From: Arthrobacter cupressi
GTDB taxonomy: Bacteria > Actinomycetota > Actinomycetes > Actinomycetales > Micrococcaceae
NCBI RefSeq assembly: GCF_900099975.1
Contig: NZ_FNEI01000004.1
Location: 1 to 64,000, forward strand
DNA: 64,000 nucleotides
Direction of reading: 5' to 3'
The translations under genes and the position numbers were made by a program. Positions 50,162-58,897 of the stretch are shown in pieces (the stretch's first letter is position 1; the number at the start of each line of letters is the position of its first letter). The notes below the pieces were generated by a model. The model saw nothing but the letters and a program-made list of their open reading frames with translations, was not told the origin of the DNA and did not search any database.

Positions 50162-51219
50162 GCTGTCTCTCCCTGGGTGTCGTAAGCGAAGTGGCAGCGG
50201 ACGACGGCGCCGTTGGACAGGGTGCGCGGCTGCGGCCTTTCGACCGCGCAGCGTTCCTGGTCCCGGCCGATCGGGCAGCGCGGCGCGAACGGGCAGCCGG
50301 GTTCGTCCACCGAGAGGTCCGGCGGCGAGCCGGGGATGGCCGGCAGGGCGCCGCGCCGTGCGGTGGCGGGGTCGATGACACAGTCCAGCAGGGCCTTCGA
50401 GTACGGGTGGCCCGGCGAGGCGAACAACGCCTCCGTGCTGGTGCACTCGACGAAGCGCCCGGCGTACATGACGTTGACGCTGTCGCAGAGTTCTTCGACG
50501 ATGCCCAGGTTGTGGGTGATCAGCACCAGCGCGTTGCCGCGTTCATCGCAGATCTTGGCCAACAGATCCAGGACCTGCGCCTGGGTGGTGACGTCCAGCG
50601 CGGTGGTGGGTTCGTCTGCGACCACCACGGAGGGATCGTTGGCGATGGCCATGGCGATCAGCACGCGTTGGCGCATGCCGCCGGAGTACTGGTGCGGGTA
50701 GTCGGAGAGCCGGCGGGCTGCATCGTTGACACCCACCTCGCCCAGCAGGTCGGCGGCCATCTTGCGGGCAGCCTTGACGGAGACGTCCTGGTGCACCCGG
50801 ATGGTTTCGACGAACTGGCTTCCGATGGTCTTCAGCGGATCCAGCGCGGCCATGGGGTCCTGAAACACCAGGCCGATGTCCTTGCCGCGGACCTTGGAGA
50901 TCCCGGCGTCGTCCAGGCCCACGATCTCGGTGCCGTTGAGCTTGACGCTGCCACCGGCCACGTGGCCGGGCGGGGGCACGAGCCCCATCAGGGACATGGC
51001 CATGGCGGACTTTCCGGAACCGGATTCGCCCACGATCGCCAGCCGCTGCCCCTTGCGGAGGTCGAAGGAGACATCGCGGACCGCGTGAACGGTCCCGACG
51101 GCGGTCACGAAGTCGGTGCGCAGTCCGCGGACGCTGAGCACGGGGTCATGGCGCTCGGCGTCCGGGCCGCCGTCGCCCGCCACTCGGGGAGCGGGAAGGG
51201 AAAGGGAGTTGCTTTGCAT
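50158..51219 (-). CDS. ABC transporter ATP-binding protein, DppD/OppD type
   Basis: 353 residues. Walker A GESGSGKSAMA, signature YSGGMRQRVLIAMAIANDP and Walker B VVVADEPTTALDV are intact. The C-terminal oligopeptide/dipeptide domain has the Cys cluster CPFAPRCPIGRDQERC, which in this family can hold an Fe-S cluster. It is coupled to the permease before it. Confidence 0.92.
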   Translation of the reverse strand: MQSNSLSLPAPRVAGDGGPDAERHDPVLSVRGLRTDFVTAVGTVHAVRDVSFDLRKGQRLAIVGESGSGKSAMAMSLMGLVPPPGHVAGGSVKLNGTEIVGLDDAGISKVRGKDIGLVFQDPMAALDPLKTIGSQFVETIRVHQDVSVKAARKMAADLLGEVGVNDAARRLSDYPHQYSGGMRQRVLIAMAIANDPSVVVADEPTTALDVTTQAQVLDLLAKICDERGNALVLITHNLGIVEELCDSVNVMYAGRFVECTSTEALFASPGHPYSKALLDCVIDPATARRGALPAIPGSPPDLSVDEPGCPFAPRCPIGRDQERCAVERPQPRTLSNGAVVRCHFAYDTQGETA

Positions 51220-52247
51220 CAGCGTGCTCCTACTCGGGTGCGGGGATCGGCTGCGGTCATGAGGAGGTCGGCCAGCAGGCTGACCACCACGTAGAGGACG
51301 GCCGCCAGCAGGAGCACGGCCTGGACCACGGCGAAGTCCTTCTGGATGATGGCGTCTGCGGTCATGGAGCCGATGCCGGGCCAGCCGAACACCTTCTCCA
51401 CCAGCAGGCTGCCGGCGAGGAGGTCGGCGAAGAGGAGGGAGGCGGCGGGAAGCAGGGACAGCAACCCGTGCGGTGCCACGTGCCGGTTGTACACGGGCAA
51501 GCGGCGCAGTCCGTGGCTCCGGGAGACGGCTACGAAAGTTTCCCTCAGGGTGCCGCGCAGCTGGTTGCGGTAGAGCCGGCTAAGGAAGGCGAAGGGGCCT
51601 AGGGTCACGATCGCTGCCGGCAGGATCAGGTGCCACGCCGCGTTGGCAAAAGTTCCCCATTGCCCGGCAAGGAGCGAGTCCACGGTGAACATCCCGGTAA
51701 TGTTCGGCGGCTTGAGCATGCCCGGGGACAGTCGGCCTTCCGGTCCCGGGAAAATCCCGAGCTGGATGGAGAAGACCATCAGGGCCAGCAGCGCAATCCA
51801 GAACGGCGGCGAACCCATGGCCAGGGAGGAAGCCGCCCGGACCGCCTGGTCCGGCCACCGCCGTCGTGAATAGACCGCGAAGCTCGCGGCGAGGACGGCG
51901 GCGACGATCGCGATGATCACCGACAACAGGCCGAGTTCCAGGGTGGCCGGTAGCCGCTGGCCGAGGAGCGTGCCCACGCTGTTGCCCGTGCTGTATGAGA
52001 ATCCGAAGTCGCCGCGGAGCAGGGAGCCCATGTAGTTGCCGTATTGGACGAACAGGTTGTCATCCAGGCCCATGGACTGGCGGAGCGCGGCGACGGTTTC
52101 CTCGGTGGCGGTGTCCCCGGCGATGGCCCGGGCCGGGTCGCCGGGGACCTTGCGGAGCAGGACGAAGGTGAAGATCGAGGCCCCGAAAATCGTGGCCAGG
52201 GCCACGCCGAGGCGCTTGAGAAGGGTGCTGGTCATCGCAAGCCTCAC
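51219..52247 (-). CDS. ABC transporter permease, DppB type
   Basis: 342 residues from GTG 52247, which overlaps the DppC-like stop (GTGA); ATG 52235 with AGG six bases upstream is an equally good start. VALATIFGASIFTFVLLRKV and PGDPARAIAGD are the standard DppB N-terminus, with six transmembrane helices and a VEKVFGWPGIGSM motif near the C-terminus. Confidence 0.9.
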   Translation of the reverse strand: MRLAMTSTLLKRLGVALATIFGASIFTFVLLRKVPGDPARAIAGDTATEETVAALRQSMGLDDNLFVQYGNYMGSLLRGDFGFSYSTGNSVGTLLGQRLPATLELGLLSVIIAIVAAVLAASFAVYSRRRWPDQAVRAASSLAMGSPPFWIALLALMVFSIQLGIFPGPEGRLSPGMLKPPNITGMFTVDSLLAGQWGTFANAAWHLILPAAIVTLGPFAFLSRLYRNQLRGTLRETFVAVSRSHGLRRLPVYNRHVAPHGLLSLLPAASLLFADLLAGSLLVEKVFGWPGIGSMTADAIIQKDFAVVQAVLLLAAVLYVVVSLLADLLMTAADPRTRVGAR

Positions 52248-53131
52248 TTCGCCTGGGTGAATTCGCCGCGCGGGTCCAGGACCTCACGGGCCCGGTCCGC
52301 GATGACGGTGGTCAGGGTGACGGCGGTGAGCAGGCCGAGGCCCGGGAAGCCGGCGATCCACCATTGGCCGGTGAGGAAGAACTGCTGGCCTTCGGTGATC
52401 ATTTCGCCCCATTCGGCGGTGGGCGGCTGGGCTCCGAGTCCGAGGTACCCGAGGGCGGCCAGGGACAGCACGGCGGCACCGAACACGGCCGCCATCTGCA
52501 GGATCATGATCGGCACCAGGTGCGGGAGCACATGCCGGAACAGGACCCGGCCGGGGTGGGCGCCGATCGCCATGGTGGAGCGGATGAAATCCTGGCCGTA
52601 CAGGCGCATCACCTCGCCGCGGAGGGTCCGCATGTACCAGGGGAAGGAATGCAGGGACAGGCCGATGACAGCCGCCGTGACGCCCGGCTTGAGCGCCATT
52701 GCGATGGCCATGGCCAGCAGGAGGGCCGGGAAGCACAGGATCGAGTTGCTCAGCCAGGTGAAGAGGGTGTCCACCCAACCGCGCATGGAGCCGGCCAGAA
52801 GGGCGGTCACGCAGCCCACGATGGCCCCGATGAGGGCAATGGCCAGGCCGGCAAGGATGGACGTCTGCCCTCCGGCAAGGAAGCGGGACATCACGTCGCG
52901 GCCGGTGTCATCCGTGCCCATCGGGTGCGCGAAGCTGGGGCCCTGGAGGACCGCGCCGAGGTTGATGGCTTCGGGCGGGATCCGCCAGAACAGCGGGCCG
53001 AGCAGCGTCAGCACCACCAGGGCGGCCAGCAGGGACAGGGCGAGCGTGAGCCTCCTGTCCCGTTTGAGGAAGCTGGTGAAGGGCCGGCGCCTGGCCGGGA
53101 CAACGGCCTGCGGGGCGGCTAATGCGGTCAT
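52244..53131 (-). CDS. ABC transporter permease, DppC type
   Basis: 295 residues. An N-terminal helix precedes HPMGTDDTGRDVMSRFLAGG, a DppC hallmark, then the permease core with LGYLGLGAQPPTAEWGEMI. The order DppC before DppB is the reverse of the usual operon. Its ATG overlaps the stop of the upstream isomerase gene (ATGA). Confidence 0.9.
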   Translation of the reverse strand: MTALAAPQAVVPARRRPFTSFLKRDRRLTLALSLLAALVVLTLLGPLFWRIPPEAINLGAVLQGPSFAHPMGTDDTGRDVMSRFLAGGQTSILAGLAIALIGAIVGCVTALLAGSMRGWVDTLFTWLSNSILCFPALLLAMAIAMALKPGVTAAVIGLSLHSFPWYMRTLRGEVMRLYGQDFIRSTMAIGAHPGRVLFRHVLPHLVPIMILQMAAVFGAAVLSLAALGYLGLGAQPPTAEWGEMITEGQQFFLTGQWWIAGFPGLGLLTAVTLTTVIADRAREVLDPRGEFTQAK

Positions 53132-54219
53132 GAGAGTCCTTCCTCTCCGGAAAGGATCGTGGCCGGGGCAGCTATCCGGGCACCGATCGAGTTGAGGATC
53201 CGCCGCAACGTTGCGGCGCTGTGGAGCAATTGCCGACGGCGTTCGGCAGGGGCGGGGTCATCGTCCCAGCCGGTGAGGGGCGGGATGTCCCCGCGCGCCA
53301 CGCCGTCGTGCGTCAGGACCCCGAGCCGGGCCAGCTGGCCGAGTTCAGGGGCGTCAAGGTGGGGCTCGTGGCGGAACCACGACCGGTCGAAAACGGGCGT
53401 GTCGAACATTCCACGGTGCTGTTCGAGGGTGAAGTCGCGCACCCCGGCGGCCAGCAGGCCGCCGAGGAGAACGTCCCAGTCGAGGACGCCTTCGCCGACC
53501 GCGCGCAGCCGGCGCCGGTAGCCGTGGGGCACCGGGAAGAGCACCAGGTCCTCCAGGTGGGTCATGCGGACCATGGGGCCGAGTGTGTTCGCAACGGCGT
53601 GCGGGTCCTCGCCGCGGACCACGAGGTTGGCCACATCGAGTCCGATGCCGAAGACCGCGGGGTCCAGTCCCTGCACCAGGGCCAGCACCTCGGCCGAGGC
53701 GAGGTCCTCGTGGGTTTTGACGTTGATCCGGGCACCGTGCTCCAAGGCGTCCGCGGCGAGGGATTCGAGGTTGGCCCGGATGAGGCGCAGCTGCGCGGCG
53801 TGGTCCAGATAGCGCCCCTGCTCCACCAGGCCTTCCCGCTCGGAGCGGGTGTAGACAAAGAACTCCGTGATGCCGAGTTCCAGGCCCCGTACCAGAGCCC
53901 TGCGCAGATCCGCCCGGACCGTGGCCGGATCGCCGGCAGGACCCGCGCAGCCCAGTCCCAGCTGGAGTTCGACGCCGGCGCGCCGGGCTTCCGCTGCCAC
54001 CTCGTCCAGGGTGTCCGCAACTCCGCCCGCGAGTTCCGCGGCGATGTTGTTGAGGACCACGAGCGTGAAGCCGTCGTCGACGGCCTGGCGGAGCGAATCG
54101 GGCAGCGGCAGCTGCTCCATTCCGGGGTAGCGGGTGAACTGGATGCCGAGGCGGACGGCGGGGATTTCCCCGTCTAGTGAAGACCTCGAGCCAGGAAGTG
54201 TTTCTGTGATCTGGGTCAT
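53128..54219 (-). CDS. sugar phosphate isomerase/epimerase-like TIM barrel, copy 2 (altered metal site)
   Basis: 363 residues from ATG 54219 (MTQITETLPGSRSSLDG). There is no ribosome site, but a TATCTT -10 lies exactly seven bases upstream, so a leaderless message is likely. It aligns with the copy at 46510-47565 through the shared ANLVVRGEDP, THLEDLVLF and LEQH strands. The first metal Glu of the family is Lys here (INVKTHED against LNIETHEE). It may have changed chemistry, or be a non-catalytic partner. It is the first gene of the seven-gene transport operon. Confidence 0.75.
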   Translation of the reverse strand: MTQITETLPGSRSSLDGEIPAVRLGIQFTRYPGMEQLPLPDSLRQAVDDGFTLVVLNNIAAELAGGVADTLDEVAAEARRAGVELQLGLGCAGPAGDPATVRADLRRALVRGLELGITEFFVYTRSEREGLVEQGRYLDHAAQLRLIRANLESLAADALEHGARINVKTHEDLASAEVLALVQGLDPAVFGIGLDVANLVVRGEDPHAVANTLGPMVRMTHLEDLVLFPVPHGYRRRLRAVGEGVLDWDVLLGGLLAAGVRDFTLEQHRGMFDTPVFDRSWFRHEPHLDAPELGQLARLGVLTHDGVARGDIPPLTGWDDDPAPAERRRQLLHSAATLRRILNSIGARIAAPATILSGEEGLS

Positions 54220-54226
54220 GCCGATC

Positions 54227-54253
54227 AAGATACACTCGTAAGACGTCTTACGA
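54227..54253. promoter_or_regulatory. divergent promoter with 18-base perfect palindrome (GntR operator)
   Basis: TCGTAAGACGTCTTACGA at 54236-54253 is fully symmetric. On the minus strand it covers the spacer and -35 position of a promoter whose -10 is TATCTT (54227-54232). It lies 64 bases before the gntR start, so it should control both directions. Confidence 0.7.
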
Positions 54254-54316
54254 AAGGGTGGATTTTCAAACAGCCATGTGAGACGCTTCGTGGACGTAAG
54301 AACCAGAGGGGGCACC

Positions 54317-54994
54317 ATGGCGGTGAACGGACGGCGCAGCGTGGTCGATGAGGCAATCGACGACATCCGTCAACGGATTCGGCAGGGCGAATGGGGTCTG
54401 GGAGACCGCATCCCGCCCGAACCCGAACTGGGCAGGGCCCTGGGACTGAGCCGCGCCCCGTTGCGCGAAGCCCTGCGTGCGCTGGTGCACGCCGGCCTGC
54501 TCGTGACCCGCCAGGGCGACGGGACGTTCGTTGCCGCCGTCGATGAACAGGAGATCGCCCTCCGCAGGGGCTTCCAGGACGCAGACCCGTTCGAAGCGGT
54601 CGAGGTCCGGCGCAGCCTGGACGTGCCTGCGGCGGCCCTCGCCGCACAGCGCCGGGACCAGGCCGACCTGGACAGGCTCGAGGACGCGCTCCGCCGCCGT
54701 CGTGCCGCCGCGGATGCCCGGGATGACGACGGGTTCCGCGAGGCGGACATCGACTTCCACCGCGCCGTGGTGGATGCCGCTCACAACCAGCTCCTGGCCG
54801 GCATCTACGGTTCCCTGGCCGCCAACATCGACGGCTCCTGGACCTCCGCCGCCGGCCTCGACCGCGCCGCGCACGCCGGGCATGACAACCACGACGACCT
54901 TTTCGAGGCCATCCGGGACGGCTCCGTGCAGGACGCCATGCTGGTGGCCGGGGCCATCCTGGACCGCCAGGCTCACGACTTGGAGAACAAATGA
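54317..54994 (+). CDS. GntR-family (FCD) transcriptional regulator
   Basis: 225 residues from ATG 54317 (AGAGGGGG upstream); the in-frame ATG at 54278 adds 13 residues without a ribosome site. The winged HTH covers about 8-76 (IPPEPELGRALGLSRAPLRE, then ALRALVHAGLLVTRQGDGT). The FCD ligand domain has the metal-binding pattern READIDFHRAVVDAAHN. It is probably a repressor of both flanking units, released by a small carboxylate or pathway intermediate. The stop overlaps the amidohydrolase start (ATGA). Confidence 0.9.
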   Translation: MAVNGRRSVVDEAIDDIRQRIRQGEWGLGDRIPPEPELGRALGLSRAPLREALRALVHAGLLVTRQGDGTFVAAVDEQEIALRRGFQDADPFEAVEVRRSLDVPAAALAAQRRDQADLDRLEDALRRRRAAADARDDDGFREADIDFHRAVVDAAHNQLLAGIYGSLAANIDGSWTSAAGLDRAAHAGHDNHDDLFEAIRDGSVQDAMLVAGAILDRQAHDLENK

Positions 54995-56451
54995 TCACCC
55001 GCATCAAGGCCGCCTTCGTGATCGGATACGCCGACGGCGACCACTGCATCCTGCCCGACGCCGAACTGGTCCACGAGGACGGGACCATCCTCTTTGTCGG
55101 CCGGGACTACTCCGGGGCGGTGGACACGGACATCGATGCCGGCCAGGCGATCGTCTCCCCCGGTTTCATCGACCTGAACGCGCTGGCCGACATCGACCAC
55201 GCGATCTTCGACTCCTGGCACGGCCCGGATACGCGCCTGGGACTCGTCTGGTCCGAGGCCTATCTGAAGGACCACGGAGCCGTCTTCACGCGGGAACAGG
55301 CCCGCTTCCGCCGGGAATTCGCACTCTCCCAGCTGGTCCGCAACGGCATCACCACCCTCATGCCCATCGCCTCCGAGAGCTACCACGAATGGTGCGAGGA
55401 CTATCAGGACATGGCGGACACAGCCGCGGCAGTCGAAGCCCTCGGTGTCCGCGCCTACCTCGGCCCCAGTTACCGCACAGCCGTGCCATATACGGACGGC
55501 ACGGGCGTGCTTCTTCACGAGGACGAGCGGCGCGGCCTTGAGGGGCTGGAGGACGCCATCCGCTTTGCGCAGGACTACGAGGGCCGGGCCGGCGGGCTCA
55601 TCCGCACCGCCCTGCTGCCCGCCCGGATCGAGACCCAGACCGAACAGACCCTCCGCCTGACCCGTAAGGCCGCCGACGACCTCGGCATTCCGGTGCGCCT
55701 GCACGCCGCCCAGGGGCTCTTCGAGATCGAAACCATGATCGCCCGGACCGGCAAGCGCTCCCTGCCGTACCTCGCCGACCTCGGCTTCCTGGGCGAACGG
55801 ACCTTCATCCCGCACGCCTGGACAATCCCGGGGCACCCGCTCATGCCCGAGGCCTTCGGCAGTGGGGACGACCTCGCGCTGCTCGCCGGCTCCGGCACGA
55901 GCGTCCTGCTCTGCCCCATCCCGATGGCGCACTACGGCGGCATGTTGGACAACTACGATTCCTACCGCGACCGCGGCATCCGGATCGTGCTGGGCACGGA
56001 CTCCGCCCCGCCGAACATGATCCGCGCCATGGACCTGGCCATGGGGATGACCAAGGCAGCCACCGGTAACCGCAGCAGCGCCCAGGCCGCCGACCTCTTC
56101 CGCTCCGCCACGCTGGACCCGGCCGAAGCGCTGGGCCGCCCGGACCTTGGCCGGCTCGCCCCCGGCGCGCAGGCCGACTACTTCGTCCTGGACCTGAGCG
56201 GCGACCACATCGGCCCCTACGCCGACCCCATCCGCACCATGGTGATGAACGCGGACGGCCGCGACATCACCCGCGTTGTCGTCGCCGGACGCACAGTGGT
56301 CGACGGCGGCGAGATCGTCACCGTTGACACAGGCGGGTACCGGGAACAGGCGCAGGAATTCCTGGACCTCTACATCGCTTCCCTGAGCATCTCGGACCAC
56401 GCGCGGCGGCCGACCGAAGAGCTCCTGCCGGCGAGCTTCCCGCTCCGCTGA
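54991..56451 (+). CDS. amidohydrolase-family metal-dependent hydrolase (paralogue 2)
   Basis: 486 residues, coupled to gntR by a 4-base overlap. The architecture equals the protein at 333-1820: DLNALADIDH (61-70) where HxH is usual, His238 (VRLHAAQ), His275 (FIPHAWT), Asp337 (LGTDSAPPN) and the closing GAQADYFVLDL strand. It probably hydrolyses a cyclic amide or deaminates a heterocycle imported by the divergent ABC system. Family membership is firm; the reaction is not. Confidence 0.82.
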   Translation: MITRIKAAFVIGYADGDHCILPDAELVHEDGTILFVGRDYSGAVDTDIDAGQAIVSPGFIDLNALADIDHAIFDSWHGPDTRLGLVWSEAYLKDHGAVFTREQARFRREFALSQLVRNGITTLMPIASESYHEWCEDYQDMADTAAAVEALGVRAYLGPSYRTAVPYTDGTGVLLHEDERRGLEGLEDAIRFAQDYEGRAGGLIRTALLPARIETQTEQTLRLTRKAADDLGIPVRLHAAQGLFEIETMIARTGKRSLPYLADLGFLGERTFIPHAWTIPGHPLMPEAFGSGDDLALLAGSGTSVLLCPIPMAHYGGMLDNYDSYRDRGIRIVLGTDSAPPNMIRAMDLAMGMTKAATGNRSSAQAADLFRSATLDPAEALGRPDLGRLAPGAQADYFVLDLSGDHIGPYADPIRTMVMNADGRDITRVVVAGRTVVDGGEIVTVDTGGYREQAQEFLDLYIASLSISDHARRPTEELLPASFPLR

Positions 56452-56486
56452 GGCCCTGCATCCGCTGACCATGAAAGGAAACTGTC

Positions 56487-57044
56487 TTGAACACCTCTGT
56501 TGAAATGCTCGGAGTCAACCGGCTCAACGGCCTCCCCCGTGACGAGTTCATCAAAGTGATGCCCGAATTGTGCCACCTGCCCGTGGAAGACTGGGCGATC
56601 GACGTTGACCGTCAACGGCCGTTCAGTGACTTTGACGACCTGATCGCAAAGGCGCGCTCAGCTGTCACAGCACTGAGCGACGCCAACGTGGTCGCCTCCC
56701 ACGTCGGGTTGAGGCGGTTGGGATCCACGCACGACGGCTTCACCGGCCGGCGGCTGCGGTGGGCCAAGCAGGAATCCGCCCGCATGGACCGGGACGAGGA
56801 AGCCCTTCAGGCCCTGAACGAAGCCCAGGACGCCTACGAAGCAAAATTCGGCCACGTCTTCCTGATCTGTGCAACCGGACTGACGAACGACGAGATGCTG
56901 GCCGCGCTCCGCGCCCGCTTGGCGAACTCACCCGAAGCGGAGTGCGACGCCATACGGGAGGAACTGCGCAAACTGGTCGCCATCCGCCTCACGAAGCTCG
57001 TTGCCGAGCTGGACGATCCGGAAAACGCCCTCACCGAGGCATAG
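56487..57044 (+). CDS. OHCU decarboxylase (UraD)-like protein
   Basis: 185 residues from TTG 56487 (AAAGGAAA seven bases upstream); an ATG lies six codons in. The fold matches 2-oxo-4-hydroxy-4-carboxy-5-ureidoimidazoline decarboxylases: LNGLPRDEFIKVMPELC, PFSDFDDLIAKA, His72 in ASHVGLRRLG where the family usually has AHPRIG, and the strong C-terminal KFGHVFLICATGLTNDEMLA with RKLVAIRLTKLV. In urate breakdown the enzyme gives S-allantoin. The altered His loop and the lack of uricase or HIU hydrolase nearby suggest a related, different ureide substrate. Confidence 0.75.
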   Translation: MNTSVEMLGVNRLNGLPRDEFIKVMPELCHLPVEDWAIDVDRQRPFSDFDDLIAKARSAVTALSDANVVASHVGLRRLGSTHDGFTGRRLRWAKQESARMDRDEEALQALNEAQDAYEAKFGHVFLICATGLTNDEMLAALRARLANSPEAECDAIREELRKLVAIRLTKLVAELDDPENALTEA

Positions 57045-57053
57045 AACGACGAC

Positions 57054-57081
57054 GGCGAGGCGCCCGTGTGGGCACCTCGCC
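57054..57081. terminator. bidirectional terminator after the OHCU-like gene
   Basis: GGCGAGG/CCTCGCC with an inner GCCC/GGGC helix lies nine bases after the stop, followed by TTTGTTGTCT; map converges on it. Confidence 0.8.
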
Positions 57082-57111
57082 TTTGTTGTCTATTCAGTGA
57101 GTCCGGCAGGC

Positions 57112-57942
57112 TCAGGCCGGGATCGGCACCGGGGTGACACCGAACGGCGCAAGTCGCTCCGCACCGCCGTCGGGCGCTGACAGGACCCAGATGCCCTTTT
57201 CGTGCACCGCGACGGAGTGCTCCCACTGGCAGGAACGCTGGCCGTCGGTGGTGACCACGGTCCAGTCGTCCTCGAGGGTGGCGGTTTCGATTCCGCCGCG
57301 GACCAGCATCGGTTCGATCGCCAGGCACAGCCCGGGGCGGATCTTCGGCCCCCGGTGGCCGGTGCGGTAGTTCAACACGTCCGGGGCCATGTGCATTTCG
57401 GAGCCGATGCCGTGGCCCACGTAGTCCTCCAGGATGCCCAGCGGCTTGCCTGGAACGGACGAAACGAAGTCGTCGATCGCGTTACCGATGTCGCCCACGA
57501 ACTTGCCCTTGGCCAGGCCGGCGATGCCCCGCCACATCGCTTCCTCGGTGACATCAGAGAGGCGCTGGTCCTCCGGGTCCGCGGTGCCCACGATCACGGT
57601 GCGGGCGGAGTCGGAGTGCCAGCCGTCAACGATCGCGCCGCCGTCGATCGAGATGATGTCGCCGTCCTGCAGCACGCGGTCGCCCGGGATGCCGTGGACC
57701 ACTTCCTCGTTGACCGAGGTGCATATGGTGGCCGGGAAGCCGTGGTAGCCGAGGAAGTTGGACTTCGCCCCGGCTTCATTGAGCACGGCGGCGAAAACTG
57801 CGTCCAGCTCGCGGGTGCTGACGCCCGGCTTCGCTGCGGCCACCGCGGCGTCCAGGGCGCGGCTGAGCACCAGCCCGGCCTCGTGCATCTTGCGCATCTG
57901 CTGGTTGGACTTGTATTCGATACGGGGCTGGCCGAACGCCAT
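57112..57942 (-). CDS. map: methionine aminopeptidase, type I
   Basis: 276 residues from ATG 57942 with GAGGAG four bases upstream. It removes N-terminal Met. Metal and substrate residues are visible: His83 (VVHGIPG), Asp100 and Asp111 (SIDGGAIVDGWHSDSA), His in GHGIGSEMHM, and Glu in LAIEPML and WEHSVAV. In many actinobacteria map directly follows adk. Here a five-gene biosynthetic operon lies between them, ending 28 bases upstream, so map may be cotranscribed with it. Confidence 0.95.
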   Translation of the reverse strand: MAFGQPRIEYKSNQQMRKMHEAGLVLSRALDAAVAAAKPGVSTRELDAVFAAVLNEAGAKSNFLGYHGFPATICTSVNEEVVHGIPGDRVLQDGDIISIDGGAIVDGWHSDSARTVIVGTADPEDQRLSDVTEEAMWRGIAGLAKGKFVGDIGNAIDDFVSSVPGKPLGILEDYVGHGIGSEMHMAPDVLNYRTGHRGPKIRPGLCLAIEPMLVRGGIETATLEDDWTVVTTDGQRSCQWEHSVAVHEKGIWVLSAPDGGAERLAPFGVTPVPIPA

Positions 57943-57970
57943 GGTCTCCTCGGGGGTTGCTCTCAACGGC

Positions 57971-58897
57971 TCATGCAGGGCGCACGTGCCTTGGCTCTGC
58001 CATCCATTTTCCCGCATCCGCGAGCGTGGTCGAAATCGGCTCAACTCCGAGCTCACCGCGGAGCCGGTCCAGGCGGTACGTCCGCTGCCTGCCGAGCTGG
58101 CTCACGGCGTAGCGGGTGAGCCGCGGGGGCCTGCCGGCGGCAAGCGCCACCGTCTCGGACACGCCGGCCAGGGCCATGGCCACAGGCCGCGGAATGTACT
58201 TCACGGCCACGTCGTCGTGACCCGTGGCGTCCAGCACCTCCCGCAGCACGGCGCCGAGCGGCACGGGGTTGGCGTCAGCGACGTTCACGGGGCCGCGCAC
58301 GCCAGAGGTGCAGGCCGCGAGCGCCGCCGCCGTGAGGTTGCCGATGTGCGTGAGCTGGTGCAGCACGTCCGGCCGGCCGACGCTCAACAAGGCACCGCCA
58401 CGGATGTTGGACAGCAGCCGGGGCAACAGGGTCCGGTCGCCCGGACCGTAGACGGCGTGCGGGCGCAGCACCAGGGAGTCGGGGTGGCGGCGGGCCTCGA
58501 CGTCGGCGAGCGCCTTGCTGCGGCCGTAGGCGCCCAGGTGCCGCGCCGCGACTTCCTCCTCTGCCCGGTCGCTGCAGTCCTCCCACCAGGGGTAGACGCT
58601 GGAACTGGAAATGTGCACCAGCCGGGTTCCGGGGAAGGTTTCGGCGACGGCACGGGTGCCCAGGACGTTGACGCGGTGGAACGGCCTCGCCGGTCCCCAG
58701 TCCGCCACCAGGGCACCGGCATGTACGACGGCGTCCACCGCGGGCGGCCGGGCGGGCGGCAGTCCGGCGAGGTCCCAGGAGAGGATCCCGGGGCCCTGGC
58801 GGCGGCCGAAGCGGACCACCTCCCAGCCGCGGGCCTCCGCCGCAGCGGCGATGGCGCCGCCGATGAAACCGCCCGCTCCCGTGACCGCGATCCTCAT
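57971..58897 (-). CDS. NAD(P)-dependent epimerase/reductase, OleD-like
   Basis: 308 residues of the extended short-chain dehydrogenase family. The Rossmann loop is TGAGGFIGG (6-14), and the catalytic set is Ser98, Tyr124 and Lys128 (HISSSSVYP; AYGRSKAL). LRPHAVYGPGDRTLLPRLL resembles OleD, the 2-alkyl-3-oxoalkanoate reductase of the olefin pathway, and other sterol-dehydrogenase-like reductases. It is the last gene of the five-gene operon and its ATG overlaps the ligase stop. Reduction of the OleA-type beta-keto product is the inferred step. Confidence 0.75.
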   Translation of the reverse strand: MRIAVTGAGGFIGGAIAAAAEARGWEVVRFGRRQGPGILSWDLAGLPPARPPAVDAVVHAGALVADWGPARPFHRVNVLGTRAVAETFPGTRLVHISSSSVYPWWEDCSDRAEEEVAARHLGAYGRSKALADVEARRHPDSLVLRPHAVYGPGDRTLLPRLLSNIRGGALLSVGRPDVLHQLTHIGNLTAAALAACTSGVRGPVNVADANPVPLGAVLREVLDATGHDDVAVKYIPRPVAMALAGVSETVALAAGRPPRLTRYAVSQLGRQRTYRLDRLRGELGVEPISTTLADAGKWMAEPRHVRPA

